DNA from: Guillardia theta CCMP2712
Lineage: Eukaryota > Cryptophyceae > Pyrenomonadales > Geminigeraceae
DNA: 34,588 bases
Assembly: GCF_000315625.1 (NCBI RefSeq)
Contig: NW_005434627.1
Span: 297,495 to 332,082 of the forward strand
Direction of reading: 5' to 3'
Shown here: one piece after another, positions 1 to 9,390 of the stretch
How positions within the stretch are numbered: the first letter of the stretch is position 1
How the letters are laid out: the number at the start of each line of letters is the position of its first letter
Program-made: the position numbers and the translations under genes
Notes under the pieces: generated by a model
Database searches by the model: none
Told to the model about the DNA's origin: nothing
The model's input: the letters and a program-made list of their open reading frames with translations, nothing else

Positions 1-45
1 TTTACTCCTCATCCCCATCATCATCATCATCATCATCATCATCAG

Positions 46-101
<56 letters not shown>

Positions 102-1951
102 TCCATCTCCATCTCCATCACTAGTATCATTAGAATCTTACGCTGCCGCAAGGTGTAGCGGGGTCCAGAAATGAGTAGTGCAGGCATCAATCTCCGCCTG
201 ATTCTGCAAAGAACTCGGACAGTCTGTTTGCAAAATGAAATAAAAACGATTAGAACGAGATTGAAAAGACAAGATATAGAGGCAGCGTCGTTGTCGTCGT
301 CATCCCCATCATCATCATCATTATCATCATCATCCCCATCATCATCATCAGCATCTCCATCATCATCTCCATCTCCATCTCCATCTCCATCTCCATCTCC
401 ATCTCCATCTCCATCTCCATCTCCATCATCAAGAATAACCTCTGCATGTCCGAGCATGCAGGCTTCATGCAGCGCAGTCCAGCCATTCTCATCTTCCGCG
501 TTCACTTTTGCCCCCAGCTGCCCTCCAACAGTCAGAAGCTCTAGAGACTGCCCGCAAACTTCTTGTACGCTGATGAGCAGCTGAACGACTTCTGCATGCC
601 CAGCGTATGCTGCCCACTTGAGAGCCGTCCGAGCCGCGTTCTGCTGCAGGTGAGGGAGAGCAAGCGCAGAGATCTGCCATGAGGAGGAGGAGGAGCGAGA
701 GAAGAGAGGAAGGAAGAAAACGGGGGGCAAGAGAAGAAACAAAGGGGAGGAGCTCAGGAGAAGAGGAAGGGATTCAATCTCGAAGGGAGGGGAGTAGAAA
801 GAGGAGAAGGAGAAGGAGGAGAAGCAAACCTTGCGTAAAGGACCCTCGTCCTCTTGGCTCAGTTCGCTCTTGTGCTCCTGCTGCTCCAGGAAGGAGACAC
901 GGTCAGCTACATCTGGCAGAGCGAGCAGCAGCATCCTTCTCCACCTTCTTGTCATGGTAGAAGGACAAGCCGTAGCTGCAAACAAAATTGAGAAGAGCAA
1001 AACCTTCACATCCCCTTACATCTCCTTGAAGTGGATCGCAGGATCGTGCTCCCCGTCCACACTCTCCGCCTCCAGCTCTGCCCCAGCTGACACCTGCAAA
1101 GGTCAAGGAAGTCACTCCCTCCTTCTCGTTCCTCCTCCCTCAATGCGCCCCTCGCAGCCATCTCTACCTCCTCCTCTCCGATACTCATCCCCCCTCCGTT
1201 CCACCGGCACCACCAACACACACTTCTGATCCTCCACTTCCTGATGCCCAGCCTCCATCCCTCACGTCCTCCCCCTCCTAATCCTCTTCCTCCTCTCAGT
1301 CACCAGTGCTCGGCAAAGCTCCTTATCGCCTTCCTTGGCCTGCAGGTTTGAGGTCAGATGCAGTCAAGAGGAATCGCCTCGTTCTACCGCATCCCACAGG
1401 ACAGAAGTGTAGAACGCCTGTATGAAGCTATGACTTGCAGCAGGAGGGGCAAAGGCCGAAGACAGGAAGAAGACGAGGAGGGGCAGGGGTAGAAGCAGGA
1501 GCAGCAGGAGAAGGGGCAGGAGCAGGAGCAGCAGGAGAAGGGGCAGGGGCAGGGGCAGGGGCAGGAGGGGCAGGGGCAGGGGCAGGGGCAGGGGCAGGAG
1601 CAGGAGCAGGGGCAGGAGCAGGGGCAGGAGCAGGAGCAGGAGCAGGGGCAGGAGCAGGAGCAGGTCCCACAATTCTCCGTTGATGGAAGGAGCAGCTGAG
1701 GAGGGAGAAGAGCCAGCCCAGGACGCCTTCCAACCACGTCAACCGTCTCCTTCCTCGCCCAGCACATGGTGCCCACCGGTTAATCCTGCGTTGAGAAACC
1801 TCTTCCTTACCCGCAGCATGTCCGAGAGCTTCTCCTCCGAGATCGGAACGACGGCAGGCTGAACGACGGCAGGCTGCAGCCTGACTTGAAGCGTTAGGGG
1901 ACATCCATGGCCGCAGCTGTTGGTCACCTTGACACAGAGTCGTCGCCTCCC
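1..1951 (-). CDS. Ankyrin-repeat protein, multi-exon, 3' end outside window
   Basis: Exons deduced on the minus strand, in order: 1811-1951, 1388-1417, 1304-1339, 1020-1093, about 832-975, 569-643, 440-517 and 142-203 or 142-223. The gene continues left past base 1. Most junctions are phase 0 with GT-AG ends. Joined exons 2-4 give an ankyrin unit containing LWDAAKEGDKELCRAL plus VSAGAELEA. Exons 6 and 7 give a perfect 33-residue unit from TALKWAAYAGHAEVVQLL to GAKVNAEDENGW, followed by TALHEACMLGHAE. The last exon holds HFWTPLHLAA. Ankyrin repeats are protein-binding scaffolds; no catalytic domain is visible, so the partner is unknown. The 5' start is not resolved. Two places do not join cleanly: exon 5 changes frame in the middle, and the junction after GHAE loses about seven residues or shifts frame. 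Introns hold long simple repeats. Confidence 0.72.
12..102. repeat. (ATC)n microsatellite
   Basis: Nearly uninterrupted CAT/ATC triplets. They lie downstream of the GTAAG donor of the last visible ankyrin exon and so are probably intronic. Confidence 0.9.
290..430. repeat. (CATCAT)/(CATCTC)n microsatellite in an ankyrin-gene intron
   Basis: Mixed CAT triplets pass into an almost pure CATCTC hexamer array. The tract sits between the predicted donor at about 439 and the acceptor at about 224 (minus strand), so it is read as intron, not as the long Asp-Gly run it would encode. Confidence 0.85.
1497..1665. repeat. (GGGGCA/GGAGCA)n hexamer repeat
   Basis: Degenerate hexamer array. In the ankyrin gene's sense it reads CCTGCT/CCTGCC and lies in the intron 1418-1810. 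It would encode a spurious Ala-Pro run in one frame. Confidence 0.88.
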
Positions 1952-3077
1952 CTGAGGGAGAGTACGTGATGATTGCGACCATGAGGAGGGTGAGAAGGGA
2001 AGAGAGAAGGCTGCAGATTTGGGTCAGGGGGCTGGGGATCGCCGACTACGGCTGACCACAGCGTAGCAGGAGGAGAAGAAAAGGACGGCTAAGGGAAAGA
2101 CCCGTCGAGTCTGTTGGTCATTGCAACGTGTCAGGGAAGTTTCACGCGCCCAGCTGTCCTCTTCACCATATCGGAGGAGGCAGAGGTTCAGTCAATGGTT
2201 CTTCATGACATGGCCATCCCCTGTTGCGTGCTGAGGGGCAGGAAGACATCAGTGATGGAAAGCAGGAGGGTATGGAGGGAAAGCGGGGGGCATCAAACAG
2301 CAACAGTGAGGAGACAGAAGAAGTTGGAGCACTTGCGATGGTGTCTGGTGGACAGAAAGCGGATCTATGCAGAACCCCATCAGAGAGCAGCAGGATGGGG
2401 TGAGGGGGGCAGGAGCAGAGGAGGAGGAGGAGGGAGGAGGGAGGAGGGGGCACGGAGGAGGGGGGCGGGCACTAGTGGGGAGCTGGGGACGGGGGAGCGA
2501 CAGGGGCCGATAACGGGCATGCGGAGTAGGGTTTGGAGAAGCGTCCATCCTGAGGAAGGGGGTGGGGGATAGGGAAGTGCAAAGGGAGGTACATGGGCCT
2601 TTTTAATTAGAGTCAAACTTATAAAATACTCAAGGTTAAGGTACTATGTATCGGAAACCTGGCACTGTGGAGGCCGGAGGATCTCGCGAGAAAGAGTGCG
2701 CCTTAAAATCGCAGGACGGGGGAGGAGGAGGGGAGGTCAGGGGAAGGAGATGTTAGGATGGAAGCGACGGGACAGGACGGTATGGCTGAAGGGAAGGAGG
2801 GGATGTAGCGACTAGAAGTGAAAGGGTTGACATACACTGTGTAAACATAGAATGAAACTACCGAAGTTTTTCTCGATCGAAAAGGCCACAAGAGGTATCT
2901 TCGCCTCCCCAGAGTCTTTTTGTGGGACGATGCTAACACTGAACGAGTGTGAGTCAGACGTAGAGAGAAACAATATTTATTAGTAACGCCGAGGGCAAGA
3001 GCAAGGAGAGAAAGTAGGATATCATCTACAACAGAGTTCGATTCGAGTAGCGTCACAACGCGTGCCCTTGACGCATG
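1952..3077. other. Spacer between ankyrin and RWP-RK genes
   Basis: It probably contains the unresolved 5' part of the ankyrin gene and the 3' UTR of the RWP-RK gene. A plus-strand open frame at 2114-2572 has no recognisable domain and is rich in Arg/Gly from GGAGGAGG sequence, so I do not call it a gene. A degenerate copy of the TACTCAA...GTACT repeat lies near 2610-2648. Confidence 0.5.
2976..2981 (-). terminator. Poly(A) signal AATAAA for the RWP-RK gene
   Basis: TTTATT on the plus strand (AATAAA on the minus), about 97 nt past the predicted stop at 3078. Correct strand and distance for a eukaryotic poly(A) signal. Confidence 0.5.
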
Positions 3078-4700
3078 TCAGTCGCTCTGCGAGCCATCAA
3101 GCTTCATGTCCGAATCATCGATATCTCGCCCCTGCGTCTCTCATCAGCACCCACAAACAGCCACATCATCCTCGCTCACCGCTAGCAGAGCCGCTCGCTT
3201 CGCCTCCAGTGCCTCCAGCTCCATGGCAACCTCAGGCAGCACGCATGGCTGTCCTCTGAGCTTTGCAAGACGGCGCTGGATCGGTTTCAAGCGCTGGAAC
3301 GGCCACTGTCTGATCCCCATTTTACGGCAGACCTGCATCAGGGATCAGGACGAGTCTCACTCGCCGACTAGCTCTCACCTTCTTGATCGCCGTAGCACAG
3401 ATACCCAGCTTGCGAGCGGCCTCGTTAAGAGGCATGTTGAAGTGCTGCCGGAGAAGATCTGTGCTGAGCTTGACGGGAACGATGCTCGCATCTTGATCAT
3501 TCTGCGGACGACCTCCCAGAGTCTGCTTGCTGCCCTGCCCCCAGCTCCTTCGACGGGGCCTGGGCTTCACCTCCAGGCAGTCTTCGAACTTGAGTCCCGC
3601 ACTGTCCACCAATTCCTTTCCTCCGCTCTTGTCCTTCCCGTTCCCCTTCTGCTCCACGTACTTGACAACAGAGCTGTGGAACGTCACACGGGGCACTGAT
3701 TGCCCAGGAGGGTCGTTGGGCTTCCTCTTCACTCCCCCGTACCCGTGCAGCCCAGCAACAACTGCAGCGGCCGTTGGCTGCCGCATCGGGTCTGTGAACG
3801 GGTCAGCAAGGATCGGGACGGCAAGGACGGGAGAGCTCTTACATGCATTCATCGGCAGGTGATAGTTCCGCTTCTCATCTGCCTTGAAAGGCTCCTGCAT
3901 CGGCCCAGATCTCACTTGGTAGTGATGCTGCAGTGGACCGTTGCCCTCCCGCCACTCGGAGACTGCGGAAGAGATAGCAAGTCAGCACGAGCACGAGCTA
4001 AGGAGAGCAATGCACCAGATATCACGAGGTCTGGAAACATCCTGCTCCTGCGCTCCTGCACTCCAGGTTCCCGATGGTGAGCATTAGGAGCATCTTGGCC
4101 CTTGCCCTTGGCAGGCTGCTGGGCGTCCTGCTGTGGCTTCGAGGCTGCGGACGCTGCGGACTGCACTCCGTCCTTTCCAGAGGTAGATGCTACTAGTGAT
4201 GTGAGATGGCGTGTTAGAGATACGAGTTGTCCTCGCACCTTTGCATGTCGAGGCGGAGGATGGAGCTGAAGGCTCGTCCTTGTCTCCCCCGCTCTGGTCG
4301 AGGAACGAGCTCTCCACGGATTCGATCCACTTCAACGCCTCGTCACTCAGGGTCTCCTGAGCTCCAGGTCAGAGGACAGCAAGAGAGTCACGCAACCACA
4401 CAGGAGGATCAGCACTGATCACAAGCACGCTCACGGACATAGCAATCTCTGTCTCCCTACCTTGGTGTCAACTTTGGCCTCCACAGTCTCGGGGTCTGTC
4501 TCCTCGGACATGTAGTCTCGCCCGGCAGAGTCATCACTAGCATCTCCATGGTTGTCCCAGTATTCCTCTATTGACAAGACCCACTTCTCGCTGTCCAGAG
4601 GAAGCACAGTATCCAAATAAGAATCATCCAACTCTTTCACCCCGTCAAACCAAACTTTCCCTTTGGAAGAGTTTGTCTGTTTTTCACATATCTCAATCAT
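3078..4700 (-). CDS. RWP-RK domain transcription factor
   Basis: Six exons on the minus strand: 4461-4700, 4239-4356, 4016-4192, 3379-3962, 3180-3332, 3078-3131. All phases agree. The start MIEICEKQTN is the first ATG of an acidic exon. The RWP-RK domain spans the intron 3333-3378: LLRQHFNMPLNEAARKLGI, then CATAIKK joined to VCRKMGIRQWPFQRLKP. This matches the family's helix plus LGxCxTxLKKxCRxxGI segment. RWP-RK proteins (NIN-like and RKD) are DNA-binding regulators of nitrogen response and gamete development in plants and algae. Upstream there is a basic, Lys/Arg-rich stretch and an acidic N-terminus that could activate transcription. A Glu/Ala-rich helix follows the domain. If the last intron is retained, translation ends instead at 3144. 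The hallmark RWPxRK reads QWPFQR here. Confidence 0.85.
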
Positions 4701-4979
4701 GTTGCTGGTATGTTTTCAGGTAGAAACTCAACTCGATTTCAGCCTCAGCGAGTCGATTCAATCACTCCCTTATGCTGCCTCGACCAGACGTTGCTGTCTA
4801 CTCGGTCAATTTTTTCTCCAGACTGAGGCGTAGAGCCAAGGAGCAAGATCGCGGTGGGAGTGTGCAGAGAGACGACTGAAGGGAGGAGGAGGGAGGAGGA
4901 GACCGAAGAGAAGACTGAGGAGAAGACAGGAGAACAAACAAGAGGGTCAGGGCAGATGAGCTTGGAAGGCTGGAGATGA
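4701..4979. promoter_or_regulatory. Upstream region of the RWP-RK gene
   Basis: About 280 bp without exon-like sequence directly 5' of the predicted ATG. It must hold the 5' UTR and promoter, but I see no TATA box or other clear motif. Confidence 0.3.
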
Positions 4980-7870
4980 ATCTGGGGAGGACGTTCTCCC
5001 CGATGATGCGGGGAAGTAGTTGTAGGGGTGGGTTGTGCTATAGTTTGACTTGGGGTAGAGAGGTCACTTTGGTGGGGTGTAGACCTTTCCTTGGCTCGCC
5101 ACGGGGTGGGGTGGGGGTGGTGTAATACAAGCGGTGACTCCGGAGGTGTGGGGTGAAGAATTTTAAACGCTCCAGGGGCTAGGGGTAGGGTAAAATTGAA
5201 TTAAAATTCTTGTAGGGTAGGGTGGTACAGGTAGCGGTGGTGGGTGGTGACATACCAAGACAATGCGCCAAGTCGATGATTCCCAACCGTTTCATGGAAC
5301 CTGTCTTCTCAAACAAGATGGAAATTTTGATAATAGCTCACATAGCAAAAGCAGCTCCATGTATGGGTAGTGTGCGGGAAGGACAGCAAATGCCCCAATA
5401 GACAATGGCGAAAAAGAATTGGTACTCGCTCAAGGTGGTGGGTGGGGGTAGAATTGGACAATTCAGGGTAGGGTAGCATAAATAACTTGTCCTGGGGTAG
5501 AATGGTCTCGAAAGCTACAGGGGTAGGTAGTAAGACGGTGAGGCGGGTTGGTTTCTTTAAGCATGGAAAAATGGGGTGGGGTGAATGTTGAGGACGGGTG
5601 GTGGAAATTGTATCTGGAGCTGTTCGGAGACCAGGGGGGTGGTTGTTCTAGAGGTGGTAGGCAATCCCGTTGAGAGTTGATCCCGATAGGGGTGGGGAGG
5701 TGAGCAAAAGGGGGTGGGGAGGGGGAAAGGGCCTCTAGGAGCCGACCCTTGGAGGAGACTTAACCCTCTAATAAGAAATTGAAAGAGAGATGCACGTGGA
5801 GAAGCGAGAGGTGACAAGGGGACTAGAAAATCCTGCCGCTGGGGTGGGGTGGGTCAGGTCACAGACGTGTTCCAAGGTTGATTCTCATATTCTTCTAAGG
5901 GGGGGTGGGGCGGTTGGGGGTGGGTGGTAGGGTACAAGGATAGTGTCGGTGTGCCAAAACATTCTAGTTCAGTTGAAGTCAGGTTACAAGGGGGGTGGGG
6001 GAGTAGATGGATCCTTCTATGGGGGAGGGGTCTGTAGCCGGTAGGGTAGTCACAACCCCTGTCTGTGTATTGTCGTACCCTACCCCACTGACTTGTCCAT
6101 GGCCCAGACATAGTTTGACCACCTACCCTGGGAGAACCACAAACTCGAAGCCTTGATTTTTCACGAAGCCCCCACCCCCATTCTGTTTCCCCCACCTGTG
6201 CAGGACCCGTTCATACATGATATTTGTACCCATCGATAGTGTGAGACTTGACCCACATGATCACCCCCACCCCCTGGTATCCCAGTGTCCCTAAAGAGAA
6301 CATTTGACCACTTCTCACCCCACCCCCTTGTTTTGACATTGATTTGTCCGTCACATTGCCTGGACCCCTGGAGCGATACCACCGGGAGGAGCGACCGCCC
6401 ACCCCCTTGTTGAAATACCCCCACCCCTAACAAATTGATTTACAGGCAGGGGGAGCTGGCATGCAACCACACATAAGCACTGGGTAGTATCACCCTACCT
6501 GTAAGTATACAAAGGATTCTTTATTCAACGACGGGTAATGAACAAGTACAGCACGTGAAAATGGGGGAAGGGGGTGGTTGGGGGAATAAAGTTGAGGAGG
6601 GGTGGGTGGGGGAATATGAAGGGTACCGGGGGAATACAAAGAATGGGTGGGTCATCTTGAATTGGGGAAGGGGGTGGATCGTTGTTGAATTTGTTGATGG
6701 GTGGGTTGAAGGTTTGGAAGGGGTAGGGGTAGAAACCGTATAGCGAAGATTCTCGGAAAGTGGCTTGGGGGTAGTCCAGGTTCATGACCAAACAAGCGAG
6801 ATGAGGTGGCAAAATAGAGGTAGGAGGTGGTGTAAGCAAAAGGTCTCATCTACGTGGTACAGCATCGCAAGTTCTATCGTGTAAATGCCTCAGCAGTGGG
6901 GGTACTAAATGCCAGGGTAGGGTGAACGGACCGTGAAGGGTAGGGGTCAGGCATCCCCGAAGGGTAGGTCCTTACGACTGTGGGCGTAGGAGCAGAAGAT
7001 GGAGATACCCTCACTCAAGCACGTAGTACCCGTCCATTCCTTTGTCTGAAATGGGTAAATCTGAGGGTGGGTATATCAGCCGAGTCCCCTAGCTAGTCAT
7101 TGCTATTGACCTCACTCAAGTACCAACGACGAGGGGTGAAAAAGAGCTCATGAAGGGGGTAGGGGTCTACGTCTTTAGGCTACCTCTGGTCGTAGATGAG
7201 AGGTGGTCCGGGTTGTTGGCTCGACAGGGGTAGGTAGAATCAATCGAGGGGGTAGGCTGTGGGGGTAGAGGTGAAAGCACTGCGACAGTCGGCAAATTGA
7301 ATAGAAAGGAAATTAATTTTGGTCGAGGGTGAGGGAGAGAAGAATTGGGGTGTGATTGACAGCATGAAGGGAGGAGGTAGGGGGTCCATGCTATGCAGGG
7401 TCTGCAGGGGTACTGATCTTCATGGGGGTGAGGCATCGAAGTCAAGATGAGAAAGTGCACAGGGTGAAGCTATGGAGATTTTTATTTGGGAGTTTAATAT
7501 CAAACCACAGAAAGGTACCTACGAAGATGGAGAGCGAACGGACGTAACGCATGATGAGGGGGTGGGTAGGGGGAACTAATTTTTTTGAAGGTGTCAAATG
7601 AAGTTTGAACTTTGACGTTGTGAAAGTTTGAAACGAAGAAGTCTCGCGCATGTCTCAGAGGAAAATTTGATCGTATTTGAAAAGACTCTTCTTCGTGGAT
7701 TCACAGGGCATCACCGATCCCTACTGGATGTCCAAGGGACGCTGTATCGTGACTCTTCATCCATTATATTGTCGTGGGTACGTGGGGTGGGTAATAGTGA
7801 TATCTCGGAGCGGGGTGGTCTGGGGGGTCTGCGGACATAATATTATTCGGGGTCGTGATCATTCCCCTCT
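4980..7870. other. Gene-poor G-rich island with GGGGTGGG/GGGGTAGGG words
   Basis: About 2.9 kb with no convincing exon. Words such as GGGGTGGGG, GGGGTAGGG and TAGGGTAGGG recur at irregular spacing in otherwise unique sequence. They are on the plus strand at 4980-6050, on the minus strand (CCCCACCCC, CCCTACCC) at about 6060-6530, and on the plus strand again to about 7870. Open frames here are low complexity and lack splice-supported continuity. The function is unknown; G-quadruplex potential is an inference from the G-runs. Confidence 0.7.
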
Positions 7871-7900
7871 CACGATCTGCTGACAATTTCAGTCAACTTT

Positions 7901-7957
7901 GGCCGCGGCCGGCACGGCCGGGCCGAGATGGCGCCGGGCGGGCGCCGGGCGGCCCGA
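7901..7957. promoter_or_regulatory. GC-rich, hairpin-prone block upstream of the 8030 start
   Basis: Nearly pure G/C with GGCCGCGGCCGG and GGGCGGGCGCCGGGCGG words and several short palindromes, 70-130 bp before the predicted ATG. A CpG-type promoter is possible. Related GC blocks lie near 16060-16200 and 21110-21160, so it may instead belong to a repeat. Confidence 0.3.
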
Positions 7958-8029
7958 TGACAAGACTTCGGGGCCGAGCTTCATATCAACGGAAACAACG
8001 GTCAGCCCGAGAATAGAACAGGCGCCACC

Positions 8030-8698
8030 ATGGTGAGTGCGGGGAAAGCACAGGGAGGGGTGTGAAGGAGAGGAAAGTTAGAGATGGTCGGAAACGCGAC
8101 GGGTGGATCGAACAGACATAGAACGTGTGCCGCAGAGTTGTCGTGTGATGCAGATCGAGGAATGGTGAAAGCCCTTGCTGGTTGATGCGGGTCATCGTGC
8201 ATGGTGGGGAGTCTTGAATGCGAGAGGGCTGCCTTGTGGTTTTGAAGCATTTTTCTTTGTAAAAATGCACATCATGCCCATGTTTCAATGTGTTGTTGTC
8301 GTTGTCTCGGACATGTCCGTGTTATGTTACATGCGAGAATTATTTCGAAGTGTGTGACCTGGCACCTTCTCTTCTTCCGCCAAGCTCCATGTTTGCATCA
8401 TGCCGAATCTGAAGTTTGTCGACAGTGGGAAGATTTGAAGTCAGTCATGGAGAAGAAGACTGCGAAAGCAGTAGCCAAGGCTCCAGTCGCTCATCTCATC
8501 CCCGGTGCAAAGCCCGTTACACAGGCAGAGTTCAAGGTACAAGAGGAAGGGATCCTGGGAAGGAGGAGGAGGAGGGGAGGAGGAGGAGGGGAAGATTTGT
8601 TTCTTCAACGCCTCGGTTGTTGCTGACAGTTTGATGAAAAAGATGTTTCAAGAAGCCCTGAAGGAGAGTCCCAAGGGCAGCTGGTAGCGTTGAGATAA
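8030..8698 (+). CDS. Small protein of unknown function, three coding exons
   Basis: Exon 1 is only the ATG at 8030-8032, in GCGCCACCATG context, followed at once by a consensus donor GTGAGT. Exon 2 is 8426-8536 and starts after a GTCGACAG acceptor. It encodes WEDLKSVMEKKTAKAVAKA and ...HLIPGAKPVTQAEFK. Exon 3 begins at 8630 in phase 0 and ends at a TAA at 8696-8698, giving about 60 residues. A different frame in exon 3 (SLMKKMFQEALKESPKGSW, stop at 8687) looks equally protein-like but needs another splice. The protein is Lys-rich and has no recognised domain. Exon 2 also has an internal ATG (the M of MEKK), so translation could start there. Confidence 0.45.
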
Positions 8699-8851
8699 TA
8701 ACTGAGAGCATTGGCTGAATTTGTGTGCCAGGGCACCCAGACACCATGCTCGCGTGAACGGAGGCGCTTCTGGTCTGCAACTGTTTGCCTTACTGATTGC
8801 TACTCTGACACATGGTGCAGTCTTCGCAAAGATGGAATAATCTAACCTGAG

Positions 8852-8857
8852 AATAAA
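8852..8857 (+). terminator. Poly(A) signal AATAAA for the small plus-strand gene
   Basis: AATAAA in GAGAATAAAACAG, about 155 nt past the predicted stop at 8698. Confidence 0.4.
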
Positions 8858-9221
8858 ACAGAGTTCCTTCAGCCTTTGTCGTACACGTCCCGGCGCTGTG
8901 ACACGCGGGGTTGTGGGAGATAAGTTGCAGGGCAGGTGATGAGTTGTAGTCGAGGAAGGTCTTTCTTCAGGCATGAGAGTGTTGTATCCTCTGATATCTG
9001 TCCCCTACCTTCCTCCCCTCCGCTTTCCTGTACTTCTCTCCTCTCTTTACCTTTTCTATCCTGTCCGGTCCCGTCCGGTCCTCCCTCTCAATACATTCCT
9101 TCCCTTTCCTCCCCTACTCTCTCTGTCCCGCTTCTCTGAACTTGACTAATTTCACTCCTTGAAACCTCTACTCGCTCCTGTTCACTACTCTCGTCCGCAC
9201 TTCCCTTTGCTTATTCTTGTG

Positions 9222-9227
9222 TTTATT
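9222..9227 (-). terminator. Possible poly(A) signal for OGT
   Basis: TTTATT on the plus strand reads AATAAA on the minus strand, about 165 nt past the predicted OGT stop at 9391. Confidence 0.35.
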
Positions 9228-9390
9228 CTCTGAAAATCACCATCTTGTTGCTAATGTGATAGTATGGTCAAACTTGCAGCCTTTGACTGTCAAGCTGTTA
9301 AAGGTGAATACCTGTTGTAGGACAAGTTTCCATGTACAAGTGTCCAAGTGCTATCTCCTCACCTCCCCTCCCCTCCTCTCCTCTCTCACA

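Larger units (their letters stand above)
8699..9390. other. Convergent spacer between the small gene and OGT
   Basis: The 3' flanks of both genes. It contains poly(A) signals for each and a pyrimidine-rich plus strand. No exon is supported. Confidence 0.5.

Noticed and set aside
2-1009. 335-residue minus-strand open frame with Asp-Gly and poly-Met/Asp runs
   Set aside because: The runs come from CAT/CATCTC microsatellites lying between ankyrin exons with good GT-AG borders. Only parts of the frame are exons.
1428-1982. 184-residue frame with a Pro-Ala repeat
   Set aside because: The repeat is intronic hexamer sequence. The real exons (1811-1951, 1388-1417) use other frames and join in phase.
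2114-2572. 152-residue plus-strand frame
   Set aside because: No domain, purine-rich Arg/Gly composition, no splice partner, and it lies in the 5' flank of an opposite-strand gene.
3144-3332. RWP-RK gene ending at the TGA at 3144
   Set aside because: Possible, but a consensus GTGAGC donor and an in-phase last exon ending GSQSD at 3078 fit better. Kept as an alternative end.
4980-7870. Telomere interpretation of the TAGGGTAGGG words
   Set aside because: The words are scattered, degenerate, and switch strand inside unique sequence with genes on both sides, so this is not a telomere end. Only a decayed interstitial origin could remain.
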